Shown here: positions 47,682 through 56,029 of the stretch, one piece after another
How the letters are laid out: every line of letters begins with the position of its first letter
How positions within the stretch are numbered: the stretch's first letter is position 1
DNA from: Enterococcus sulfureus ATCC 49903
GTDB taxonomy: Bacteria; Bacillota; Bacilli; Lactobacillales; Enterococcaceae
Reading direction: 5' to 3'
Length of the DNA stretch: 64,000 bases
NCBI RefSeq assembly: GCF_000407605.1
Contig: NZ_ASWO01000007.1
Coordinates: 62,001-126,000, forward strand
Notes under the pieces: model-generated
What the model saw: only the letters and a program-made list of their open reading frames with translations
The model's database searches: none
Told to the model about the DNA's origin: nothing
Program-made: the position numbers and the translations under genes

Positions 47682-49468
47682 ATTTCTTCCTCCTTCAATA
47701 CTCCAGCCACGGCTAAACTAGATTGGCCCGCGCTAATCGCGATCGCTGCTGAACTGTCTACGATTGCTTCTACTAAAATCGATTGACTAGACAATTGTTG
47801 TTGCCAATGTTTTGCTGCCGGCTCATTAAACACATGCGTTAGATAAACTTCTTCTAACTGCTGATTTTTAGCATAATGCATTATTTTTTTCGTAATTTTA
47901 TTTATACTTTGTTTTTGACTAAATGAGGCACCAATCAACTTTCCTTCACCTTCATCTGTTAAACTCACAATCGGATGAACAGAAAGGGTTTGCGCAAATT
48001 TTCCTAAGAATTGGGGAATTCTTCCCGATTGAATCATCGGATTTAAATCAGCAACCGCAACATAGATAAAAATACGCTTGCTCAACGACGAGAGTTCCTG
48101 AACGATTTGATGGAAAGACTGTCCCGATTCTACTAATTCAACTGCTCGCTTTACAAGTAATCCTTGTGCAATCGAATTTAATTTTGAATCGATTACTTGA
48201 ATCCAATCAGAATCTAGATTTTTTTCTTTAATACGCTGCGTAATCAATTGATAGGTCCCACTTAATTTTGATGAGACGCTAATTACAATAACATGTTGAT
48301 ACTTTCCTTCTAAAAATGAAAGTAAAGCATCAACAGTTTTAATTGTAGGTTGAGCCGTACTCATCGAAGAAGCTGTCGCTAATTTTTGTTGCAAATAATG
48401 TGGCTCAACTGTCAATTTATCTAGAAAAGTCTCATCATCAATTAGCAAATTCATCGGTAAGATATGCACTTGATGCTCCAAATCAAATCCTTTTGGTAAA
48501 TCCGCAATCGAGTCCGTTACAATAGCAATTTTAGCCTTAGGATGTTGCCCAATTTCGTATTGAAGCTTCATATCATCTACTTTTTGATACGTGACTTGTC
48601 CATTACTTACTAAATACGTCATTAGATTGGCTGGTTCATTGGTATGGATATGAATCTTGACTTGTTTTGTATCCCCAAGTATGACTAGCGAATCACCAAA
48701 TGAGGCTAATATGTCTTTAAATGTCTCAAAAGATGTGTGAATATTTTTTACAATAAATTCGGAACAATAGCGATATGTCGGAGATTCACTTAGTAAATGC
48801 TCTTCTATTACGTCCTGTTGGTCAAACGATTCAGGTAAATTTTGCACGGTAGTTCCGTTACATACATAATCCGTTAGACCCGTAATAAAATAATAAAATC
48901 CTTTTGCACCAGCATCCACTAGTTTATTTTTTTTCAAAATCGCCATTTGAAATTGCGTTTGTTCCAACGCTTCTTTTGTTTTGAGTTGAGCAGCACGTAA
49001 TGCTTCATTAAATGAGCCTTTAGTGGCGATCTCTTGTGCTAGTTGTTCAGACCAAACATGCATCACGGATAAAATCGTTCCTTCTTTTGGATCTAAAACT
49101 GCTTGATAGGCTTTTTTAGACGCTTCTTTAGCAGCGCTCACGAAAGCTTGATCAAAAGTCAAGGTTGCATCATAACTAGAACTTAAGCCATAAAAGTATT
49201 GTGCAAAAATCATACCTGAATTCCCTCTAGCGCCTATCATAGCGGCATCCGAAACTAGTTCTAAACCTTCTTTGACTGTTTGCGTTTTTAAAGAGACTTG
49301 GTCTAAAATCGTCTGCATCAACGCAGCTAAATTACTTCCAGTATCGCCATCTGCCACTGGAAAAACATTTATTTTATTTAATTCACGTTTTTTATTCACA
49401 ACTTCTTGTGCTCCATTTAAAAACCCTTGAAGCAAATCCGTCTGTTCTGATTCATTCATTTCCTTCAC
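47678..49468 (-). CDS. DAK2 (DhaL) - DegV fusion, FakA/FakB-like
   Basis: 596 residues. Residues ~10-200: DAK2/DhaL kinase domain with [17 protein letters not shown] and [16 protein letters not shown] (metal-ATP). Middle ~215-300: [10 protein letters not shown]...KIHIHTNEP, as in FakA. Residues ~305-590: DegV fatty-acid-binding domain [36 protein letters not shown]. Thus kinase and fatty-acid carrier are in one chain, giving acyl-phosphate. Start GTG at 49468 overlaps the DUF2177 stop; an ATG at 49459 is possible. Confidence 0.88.
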   Translation of the reverse strand: MKEMNESEQTDLLQGFLNGAQEVVNKKRELNKINVFPVADGDTGSNLAALMQTILDQVSLKTQTVKEGLELVSDAAMIGARGNSGMIFAQYFYGLSSSYDATLTFDQAFVSAAKEASKKAYQAVLDPKEGTILSVMHVWSEQLAQEIATKGSFNEALRAAQLKTKEALEQTQFQMAILKKNKLVDAGAKGFYYFITGLTDYVCNGTTVQNLPESFDQQDVIEEHLLSESPTYRYCSEFIVKNIHTSFETFKDILASFGDSLVILGDTKQVKIHIHTNEPANLMTYLVSNGQVTYQKVDDMKLQYEIGQHPKAKIAIVTDSIADLPKGFDLEHQVHILPMNLLIDDETFLDKLTVEPHYLQQKLATASSMSTAQPTIKTVDALLSFLEGKYQHVIVISVSSKLSGTYQLITQRIKEKNLDSDWIQVIDSKLNSIAQGLLVKRAVELVESGQSFHQIVQELSSLSKRIFIYVAVADLNPMIQSGRIPQFLGKFAQTLSVHPIVSLTDEGEGKLIGASFSQKQSINKITKKIMHYAKNQQLEEVYLTHVFNEPAAKHWQQQLSSQSILVEAIVDSSAAIAISAGQSSLAVAGVLKEEEI

Positions 49469-49872
49469 ATTCCCTTAAAAAAATTCGCTTGTATAAAATA
49501 TACGATAGCTGATGTGATAGCGGTTACTCCTGTTCCCCAAGCTAAATCGATGATCGTCATTTTAACAGGCCAATCTTTTAGTGTAGCTAGATTTGTTAAA
49601 TCATAGGTTGCATAACAAATTAGTCCAAATAAAGCACCTGCTCCAATCGTGTATAAAATACTTTGTTTTTCTACACCTGGTAATAATACAAAAAAGACGA
49701 CCCCAATCACATAAAGTACGTAAAAAATAACTGCTGGAGCGAGTTTGACTTCTCCCATTAACTGCCCAATAAAATGTTGATACATTTTTTTTGAAACAAC
49801 TAGCAGCCAAAATAGATCAAAAATTAAAAATACAATTGCACTTGTTAGAAACAATTTAAAAAATTGTGACAT
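49465..49872 (-). CDS. DUF2177 membrane protein
   Basis: 135 residues, four membrane helices; begins FFKLFLTSAIVFLIFDLFWLL and has YATYDLTNLATLKDWPVKM, the DUF2177 core, with IIDLAWG. Function unknown; co-occurs elsewhere with DUF1295 and photo-oxidative-stress genes. First gene of the pigment operon. RBS GGGGGAGG. Confidence 0.85.
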   Translation of the reverse strand: MSQFFKLFLTSAIVFLIFDLFWLLVVSKKMYQHFIGQLMGEVKLAPAVIFYVLYVIGVVFFVLLPGVEKQSILYTIGAGALFGLICYATYDLTNLATLKDWPVKMTIIDLAWGTGVTAITSAIVYFIQANFFKGM

Positions 49873-49884
49873 TTCTTCCTCCCC

Positions 49885-49912
49885 CTTATCACTTGATAAG
49901 CAAATTTTAGCA
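49885..49912 (-). promoter_or_regulatory. Pigment-operon promoter with palindromic operator
   Basis: Extended -10 TGCTAAAAT (minus strand, 49904-49912) is followed by CTTATCA-AG-TGATAAG (49885-49900) at the expected start site. The palindrome is a candidate site for the TetR protein at 42.2-42.7 kb. The -35 is weak. Confidence 0.5.
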
Positions 49913-50011
49913 TACCTTATTTTTAGAACCTACGATTTTGCTCAAAATCAGAGGTTTTTTTCTTACAATTAAATAACGATTATTTTTTATTTATGATGTG
50001 ATTTTAAAAAA

Positions 50012-50050
50012 AAGAAGAACAACATGCTTACGAAGCGTGTTGTTCTTCTT
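50012..50050 (-). terminator. Terminator of the heme-efflux operon
   Basis: AAGAAGAACAACACGC...GCATGTTGTTCTTCTT with a T-run; overlaps the 3' end of the DUF2871 gene. Confidence 0.85.
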
Positions 50051-50444
50051 TAATTGAACCAAATAAAACAGCAAAGAAAAATCCTAAGCCAATCGTCATA
50101 ATAATATGCCCCAATCCTGCAATACCCGAGATTGCAGCGGAACTATCCATTCCCATCACAGTCATCGTTCCGTGAATCAGCATCAGTAATAACGTAATGC
50201 CTAAACCAATATTATACGTAATATAAAATCGTTTATACCATTTGTGTTGCATAATCTGAAAATTATTTTCTAATAATAACACGATCAAGAAGAAAAACAT
50301 CCCCAATACAAGTGTATGTGTATGCAAGGTACTTAACTGAGTTTTTCCAGTAAAATCATACCACTTTGTAAGTTCTCGATAGTATATTCCAAAAAATAAT
50401 CCGATAATCATGTACGACATGCTCACTCTGATTAGTTTTTTCAT
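50028..50444 (-). CDS. DUF2871 membrane protein
   Basis: 138 residues with four membrane helices and several conserved His (LSTLHTHTLVLGMFF, LMLIHGTMTVMG, GLGHIIMTIG), the DUF2871 pattern reminiscent of small heme/copper-binding membrane domains. 12 nt after the HrtA-like ATPase, so it belongs to the heme-efflux operon. Function unknown. Confidence 0.8.
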   Translation of the reverse strand: MKKLIRVSMSYMIIGLFFGIYYRELTKWYDFTGKTQLSTLHTHTLVLGMFFFLIVLLLENNFQIMQHKWYKRFYITYNIGLGITLLLMLIHGTMTVMGMDSSAAISGIAGLGHIIMTIGLGFFFAVLFGSIKEEQHAS

Positions 50445-50456
50445 TGATTCATCCCC

Positions 50457-51146
50457 CTAAACTTCCTCTGCTTTCACGTGATCTTTTTGCGTTAATACAC
50501 CATCTTTCATAACGTACACTTTATCGCAAAAATCGACCAATCGAATATCATGCGTTACCATGATCGTTGCTTTGTTTTTTTCTTTCGTTTCTTTTGCTAA
50601 AATTTTAACGACTTCATATGATTTTTCTGTATCTAAACTTGCAGTCGGTTCGTCAGCTAAAATAATCGTTGGATCATTGTATAAAGCGCGAATGATCGCG
50701 ATTCGTTGACGTTCTCCTCCAGAAAGTTCTTCTGGGTATTTATTTTTTAATTTCGCGACCCCTAATTGATCAAAAAGTTGTTCCACATCTAATTTAGATT
50801 TCGCATGTGTCACCTTATCAACCAACTTCATTTGTTGTTTCACCGTTAAAAATGGGACTAAATTAGAGGCTTGTAGAATAAAGCCAATTTCATCAAAGCG
50901 CAATTTCGCACGTTCTTTTTCTTTTTTGTTACTAAACGGTTGTCCGTTGATCAAGACTTCACCTTCTGATGGTGATTGCAATCCACCTGTAATGGTTAAA
51001 AAAGTACTTTTTCCTGAACCAGAAGGGCCGATGATCGCTACAAATTCTCCTTTATCTACAGAAAAGTTCGTTGGTTTCAACGCTTCGATGGTTTCATCTC
51101 CATCTTTAAAATATTTAGTGATATTTTTTAATTCAATTGCTTTCAC
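50457..51146 (-). CDS. hrtA: Heme-efflux-type ABC ATPase, HrtA-like
   Basis: 229 residues from the GTG at 51146 (GGAGGG, 8 nt spacing; the seven residues upstream are not used). Walker A IIGPSGSGKSTFL, signature LSGGERQRIAIIRAL, Walker B TIILADEPTASLD. Partner of the HrtB-like permease. Name based on the TetR-permease-ATPase order shared with lactococcal hrtRBA and enterococcal fhtR-hrtBA. Confidence 0.8.
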   Translation of the reverse strand: MKAIELKNITKYFKDGDETIEALKPTNFSVDKGEFVAIIGPSGSGKSTFLTITGGLQSPSEGEVLINGQPFSNKKEKERAKLRFDEIGFILQASNLVPFLTVKQQMKLVDKVTHAKSKLDVEQLFDQLGVAKLKNKYPEELSGGERQRIAIIRALYNDPTIILADEPTASLDTEKSYEVVKILAKETKEKNKATIMVTHDIRLVDFCDKVYVMKDGVLTQKDHVKAEEV

Positions 51147-51159
51147 GTTATTTCCCTCC

Positions 51160-52224
51160 TTATCCAATCGCTTTCAATGGATCAATTTTAACAATTGTTC
51201 GTACTGAGAAAATTGCTCCCAAAATAGCAATGACCACCATTAGTACACTGATTCCAGCAAAGAATAACGCGTTCACTTGAAATGGTACTGCTTGTGGTAG
51301 CAATAATGCAGAACCCAATGTCGCAAGCAAGCCTACAGCTACCCCAACTAGCGCTAAAAAGAATGTTTGGGCAATCACTGAGCGAGCGATATAGCCACTT
51401 GAAATTCCTTGAGCCTTCATCACACCAAAAATATTGATTTTTTGCATCGTCAATACGTAAACGAAAATTCCGATCACGACTGCTGCAATTACGACCAAGA
51501 AGCCAATCATAAAGGTAAATGTTAATACTTGTGCATTATAACCTGGTAATTTATTGATAAATGTTGGGATTGTTAGTTTTTCTAATCCTTTTGGTAACTC
51601 ACTGATCGTACCACGTGTGACTACAGCGTTATACATTTGTTGATTGTTCTTAGTTGGCGCACCACCAAGACCAGTCGTTGTCTCATAGGATACATATAAA
51701 ACAGGAGAAGCAGAATAACTTGCTTTATCGGTAAATCCTACAATTTTCACTTTTTCATCTGTACCAGCTACACTGACTGTATCTCCTAAATCAATGTTGT
51801 ATTGTTTTTTAACACTTTCATCTGCTACTGCTTCGTTTTTTGCATCAAACATTTTTCCTTCAATAATATTCGGTGCAATAAATTCCTTTTTGTCGATTCC
51901 AAAAAAAGTAACATTCACTTTATCGTCTTTATCGGAATCCTTAACTAAAATCCCTGGTTTTTGAACCAAACCTGCTTTTTCTTTTGCATCGATACCATCA
52001 AACTCTTTTTGTGTGATCATCGACATATTTAAGTTGTCGTTTGATACACTCGTTAATACGATATTATCTGCTTGCCATTTGTCGATCGACATTTGAAATT
52101 CCTGGGCTAATCCATAAGATAACCCTGTTAAGAAAAATACTAAGTAGGCAATCAAAAACATTACACCGATTACCAATGTATAGCGCAATTTTGAGTGTCG
52201 AATTTCGTTTAATGCTAAAAACAT
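51160..52224 (-). CDS. hrtB: Heme-efflux-type ABC permease, HrtB-like
   Basis: 354 residues; MacB-type topology: helix 1 near 15-35, extracellular domain ~40-225, three helices from ~230. Ends VRTIVKIDPLKAIG. RBS GGAGG. Pumps heme (or another hydrophobic toxic molecule) from the membrane; the heme assignment is from gene order and the HrtR-like regulator upstream. Paralogue of 45.8-46.9 kb. Confidence 0.78.
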   Translation of the reverse strand: MFLALNEIRHSKLRYTLVIGVMFLIAYLVFFLTGLSYGLAQEFQMSIDKWQADNIVLTSVSNDNLNMSMITQKEFDGIDAKEKAGLVQKPGILVKDSDKDDKVNVTFFGIDKKEFIAPNIIEGKMFDAKNEAVADESVKKQYNIDLGDTVSVAGTDEKVKIVGFTDKASYSASPVLYVSYETTTGLGGAPTKNNQQMYNAVVTRGTISELPKGLEKLTIPTFINKLPGYNAQVLTFTFMIGFLVVIAAVVIGIFVYVLTMQKINIFGVMKAQGISSGYIARSVIAQTFFLALVGVAVGLLATLGSALLLPQAVPFQVNALFFAGISVLMVVIAILGAIFSVRTIVKIDPLKAIG

Positions 52225-52242
52225 ATCTATTCCTCCAGTAGT

Positions 52243-52839
52243 TTATTTTAATCCGCTTACGAGCCATTTTGTACGAAAATCAAAATCAGCAATTAGTTCT
52301 TCTTTTGACCATTCATTGACAATTGCTGCTGTAATCGAATCTGTTACTAAATCCATTAAAAAAAATAAAAATGCATGTGCCTCTTCCGTTGTTTGAATCG
52401 TAAATTTATTTTGCTGCAACAGACGCATCCATTGCCCAATAAAATGTTTGCTTTCATCGACAGTCGGTCGTTTATAAAGTGTCGTTGTTTCTCCTTTGAT
52501 CAATAAATGTAATCCTTTAAATTCTTGACTCATCCGGTCTAATGTCAAACTTGAAACCAAATATTCTTTTAAACCAAAAAATATATCGTCTGGCGTGGCC
52601 ATCACTGCATCTAAAATATCATGATGGATCTTATTGGCAAATTTTTGTACGATATAACGATGTGCATCCTCAAGATTTACAAAATATTTGTAAAAGGCTG
52701 CTCGTGAGATTCCTGTCGCTTCAACAACTTGAGCTACTTTCACTTGGCTGATATGAAATTCGTTAAATAATTCGATTAAACTTTCTTCAATTAGTGAACG
52801 TTTTTCATCAGGTAAATTATAAAAAGTTTGTGTTGGCAT
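52243..52839 (-). CDS. TetR-family regulator, HrtR/FhtR-like
   Basis: 198 residues. N-terminus MPTQTFYNLPDEKRSLIEES, and HTH VKVAQVVEATGISRAAFYKYFVNLEDAHRYI, resemble lactococcal heme sensor HrtR in length and pattern. 18 nt before the HrtB-like gene. A palindrome between its promoter and start (52859-52873) fits autorepression relieved by heme. Confidence 0.8.
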   Translation of the reverse strand: MPTQTFYNLPDEKRSLIEESLIELFNEFHISQVKVAQVVEATGISRAAFYKYFVNLEDAHRYIVQKFANKIHHDILDAVMATPDDIFFGLKEYLVSSLTLDRMSQEFKGLHLLIKGETTTLYKRPTVDESKHFIGQWMRLLQQNKFTIQTTEEAHAFLFFLMDLVTDSITAAIVNEWSKEELIADFDFRTKWLVSGLK

Positions 52840-52858
52840 TTTACTCGCTCCTTCAAAA

Positions 52859-52914
52859 GTGACATTTCGTCACCTCTTGTACATGATTGTAATCGAAGCC
52901 GTTTTTGAAGTCAA
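52859..52914 (-). promoter_or_regulatory. Strong promoter and operator of the heme-efflux operon
   Basis: TTGACT (52909-52914), 17 nt, TACAAT (52886-52891). The inverted repeat GTGAC-GAAAT-GTCAC (52859-52873) lies just after the start site and is of the TGAC...GTCA type bound by HrtR-like repressors. Confidence 0.8.
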
Positions 52915-52927
52915 GAATTAAACAAAA

Positions 52928-52957
52928 CAAAAGACTTACATTGCTGTAAGTCTTTTG
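52928..52957 (-). terminator. Terminator after the photolyase gene
   Basis: CAAAAGACTTACA-GCAA-TGTAAGTCTTTTG, 13-bp stem with T-run on the minus strand. Confidence 0.85.
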
Positions 52958-52959
52958 TT

Positions 52960-54372
52960 TTATGCCTGTTCCTGAGCACGTTCTTTACTAAATTCATATT
53001 TTGCTAATGCTTGTTTTCGCTGTTCTTTATGGTCCACAATCGGTAATGGATAGTCCTCTCCAAGTCTTACTCCATATTCTTTTTGTTGCGTTTGCGTCAT
53101 ATTTTCAGGTTGATGAATAAATTTATTGGGCACTTGTTTTAACTCTGGTACAAACGTGCGGATAAAGTTTCCTTGTTTATCAAATTTTTCTGATTGGGTC
53201 GTTGGATTAAAAATCCGAAAATACGGAACAGCATCGGTTCCTGTTGAAGCAGCCCACTGCCAACCACCGATATTACTTGCTGGATCATAGTCAACAAGCA
53301 TTTGTTCGAAATATTTTTCACCCCAACGCCAATCGATCAATAAATCTTTTGTTAAAAAAGAAGCCGTGATCATTCGCAAACGGTTATGCATCCATCCAGT
53401 TTCATTTAACTGACGCATTGCAGCATCAACGATTGGAAATCCCGTTTGACCAGCTTGCCATTGTTTAAAAAATTCGCGCTTATTATCCCATTCGACATAA
53501 CGATAATTTTCTTGAATACTTTCTTCTTTTTGTTTTGGAAAAGCTTTGTAGATCATATGATAGAAATCACGCCAACACAATTCTTTTTCAAATGTTGCTT
53601 TTCCAGTTGAATTTGATGCCTTTTGTACTTCATGCCACACCGTACGAATCGAAATTTCTCCGGTTCGTAAATGACGCGACAACCGGCTCGTCTGGTCAGC
53701 TTCTGGTATATCACGTTGCTGATCGTAAACGGCAAGATCTTCTTTGACAAATTCCTTTAGTCGTTCTCTTGCATAGTCTTCACCTAAAGGCTGTCCATCA
53801 AGTGCAGGTAGTTTTTCGCAAAATGTTTTAAAATTTGCTTCCTCTTGTTCAAATATAATTTGACTCTTTACGGTAGTTTGACTTAAGTCAACTGTAACGG
53901 GTGATTCTTTGATTTCTTCGATCCATTTTTTATAATACGGTGTATACACTTTATAGTAGTTGCCATTACGAGTAATTTCATCCGCTCCGTGCAGATATCC
54001 ATCTAAGCATTCATGGACTTGAATGTTTTTGTCTTTGAAAAATATCCGCATTTCTTGATCGCGTTTTGCTCCATATCCTGTTTCATCTGTATTAAAATAG
54101 ATATCCGTTATTGTAGGCACTTTATCTAACAAGGCTTGAAAAGATGTTTTAGGATCACCAAAGTGAACATGTAAATGGCGATGTTGATCAAGTTGTTGCT
54201 TTAAATAGGCTACACTTGAAAAAAAAGCTTGATGATTTGGACTCCCCTCAATAAATTGTTTTGGATTCAATTGAAAAAATAAAATCAATTCTTCTGACTC
54301 TTCGCAAGCTTTAGCTAATGCTTTATTATCTGAAAGTCTCAAATCTTTACGAAACCACATTACGGATGTCAT
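52960..54372 (-). CDS. phr: Deoxyribodipyrimidine photolyase
   Basis: Light-driven repair of cyclobutane pyrimidine dimers. ~470 residues from the ATG at 54372 (GGAGG, 8 nt; two ATG codons lie just before). N-terminal antenna-binding Rossmann domain (SVMWFRKDLRLSDNKAL), FAD domain with ELCWRDFYHMIYKAFP, TGFPIVDAAMRQLNETGWMHNRLRM and DWRWGEKYFEQMLVDYDPASNIGGWQW. Class I CPD photolyase is likely. Adjacent to pigment genes. Confidence 0.94.
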   Translation of the reverse strand: MTSVMWFRKDLRLSDNKALAKACEESEELILFFQLNPKQFIEGSPNHQAFFSSVAYLKQQLDQHRHLHVHFGDPKTSFQALLDKVPTITDIYFNTDETGYGAKRDQEMRIFFKDKNIQVHECLDGYLHGADEITRNGNYYKVYTPYYKKWIEEIKESPVTVDLSQTTVKSQIIFEQEEANFKTFCEKLPALDGQPLGEDYARERLKEFVKEDLAVYDQQRDIPEADQTSRLSRHLRTGEISIRTVWHEVQKASNSTGKATFEKELCWRDFYHMIYKAFPKQKEESIQENYRYVEWDNKREFFKQWQAGQTGFPIVDAAMRQLNETGWMHNRLRMITASFLTKDLLIDWRWGEKYFEQMLVDYDPASNIGGWQWAASTGTDAVPYFRIFNPTTQSEKFDKQGNFIRTFVPELKQVPNKFIHQPENMTQTQQKEYGVRLGEDYPLPIVDHKEQRKQALAKYEFSKERAQEQA

Positions 54373-54443
54373 CATCATTTCCTCCCACTCATTTTTATCT
54401 AGTATACGTGATTTTAAGAAATTGTGGCATCATTATGCATAAT

Positions 54444-54500
54444 GAAACAAGCAGAGCAACGGATGGTTTTAACGAAACATCCATTGCTCTGCTTGTTTTC
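54444..54500. terminator. Long hairpin upstream of phr
   Basis: GAAACAAGCAGAGCAACGGATG pairs with CATCCATTGCTCTGCTTGTTTTC, a ~22-bp stem, 71 nt before phr. Probably terminator-like; no gene between it and the sortase gene. 54501-54751 is AT-rich and shows nothing recognisable. Confidence 0.6.
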
Positions 54501-54751
54501 ATAGGTTTTTTGGGGAGGTATACCAAAAGATATCCATTTTATTAGATAAAAAAACAATAAAAGATATTTTTTTGAATAACGGTTGTCAGTATTTATCCGT
54601 TTTGATTTCTAATAAAAAAACAACAAAAATATAAAGCGTTATTTATATAAATATTGTTTCATGCTCTTTTGATACTTTTATTTTATCAAAAAATAACAAA
54701 ATTCAAAGTTCATTTTTTTTTACATAACTAAAACTTTTCGAACTAAAATAA

Positions 54752-54784
54752 AAAACACATTCTATTTAAAATAGAACGTGTTTT
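54752..54784 (-). terminator. Terminator of the pilus operon
   Basis: AAAACACGTTCTATTTT / AAATAGAATGTGTTTT on the minus strand, directly after the sortase gene. Confidence 0.85.
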
Positions 54785-54786
54785 AC

Positions 54787-55995
54787 TTAAGCAAAAACTG
54801 AAGAAATCGGCAAGACAAGTGAAATTTGACATTCTTTTGCAACAGGCTGTTGATTTTTTTTCGCTTGTGATTGATAGACTTCGATCGTCCTTTGTTTTTT
54901 ATTTTTGATTCCTACGAATACTTCTACATCTTCATGATAGACTAATTTTGCTCGATAAATATCTGCTTTTAAATACTGAAACTCAACAATCCCTTTTTCA
55001 TCCGTTGTTTGAATTACTCGACGACCATTTTGTGTCAACGGTTGATTGCCTTTTTTCGGATATAAAAGCACTTGCTCATTCTTAAGCGGTTGTCCGGCTT
55101 GGTTTTTGACCATTAAGCGTATGGTAATCGTCCGTGTTGTTTGACGAGCTCGATAGATCATATATCCCATCGTTCCAAAAATCGTAACGATTCCTACGAC
55201 AAAGGCACTTAAAATGATTATTCGTTGCAAATTCATCCCCTGATTTCCTTTAGCTACTTCTTTTGCGATCGTCGCTGTATAAGGAACACGATGACCTGTG
55301 ATCAACAAGCGGTGACTATTGATCATATAAGGTGTACAGGTAACTAAAGTGACTAAATCACGATGAGGTTGAATCGCAAGCGCTGAGATATCATTTGGTT
55401 TTACGACTTGAATGTTGTCGACTTCATAAGCTAAATTATCATTTAAAACATTGATGACAAAAGTATCGCCTAGTTTGATTTTATCTAAATCCGTAAACAG
55501 TTTTCGTTGCGCTAATCCACGGTGACCAGCAATGACTGCATGCGTATCTTCACCGCCTGTTGGCATTGAATAATCATCCAAAACCGTTGCGCCATCTTGA
55601 AGTAAAAAGTCATTGGTCGTATCAAATAAAGGAATTGTTACTTTGATTTTTGGAATACTAATCGAACCGATTAGATGTTCTTTGCGCATCGCATTTGATG
55701 TGATCTCATCTTCTGCGATATCTGTAAATGGATCAGAATTCGCGACTAAACCATTTTTTGCAATTTCTTTATTTTTTTCTTCCATTTTCTTTTTTTGTGC
55801 TGCAACCGTTTCTGAATTACGTGCTGTCATCTCTTTTTCGAATTTTGCAATTCGATATTGATCGATGTATCCATTGACAGCATCAATATAAAAAGGGTAA
55901 CACATAATCAGCAGTCCAATTAAAAGTAAGCCTAAGACCATCAATCGACTAAACAACTGATTTTTTGGACCAGAACTTTTTCTTGTGCGCTTCAT
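54787..55995 (-). CDS. srtC: Class C (pilin) sortase with extra C-terminal domain
   Basis: Membrane transpeptidase that joins pilin subunits. 402 residues: helix ~16-35, lid motif DPF (88-90), His158 in IAGHRGL, Cys220 in TLVTCTPY, Arg229 in SHRLLITGHR, second helix ~258-282. Residues ~287-402 form a Cna-B/carboxypeptidase-regulatory-like beta domain (RLMVKNQAGQPLKNEQVLL, TTDEKGIVEFQYLK), unusual for class C enzymes, which end shortly after the second helix. Follows the backbone pilin by 34 nt. Confidence 0.92.
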   Translation of the reverse strand: MKRTRKSSGPKNQLFSRLMVLGLLLIGLLIMCYPFYIDAVNGYIDQYRIAKFEKEMTARNSETVAAQKKKMEEKNKEIAKNGLVANSDPFTDIAEDEITSNAMRKEHLIGSISIPKIKVTIPLFDTTNDFLLQDGATVLDDYSMPTGGEDTHAVIAGHRGLAQRKLFTDLDKIKLGDTFVINVLNDNLAYEVDNIQVVKPNDISALAIQPHRDLVTLVTCTPYMINSHRLLITGHRVPYTATIAKEVAKGNQGMNLQRIIILSAFVVGIVTIFGTMGYMIYRARQTTRTITIRLMVKNQAGQPLKNEQVLLYPKKGNQPLTQNGRRVIQTTDEKGIVEFQYLKADIYRAKLVYHEDVEVFVGIKNKKQRTIEVYQSQAKKNQQPVAKECQISLVLPISSVFA

Positions 55996-56029
55996 ACGTG
56001 TTACCCCCCATTTTATTTATCGCAATCGA

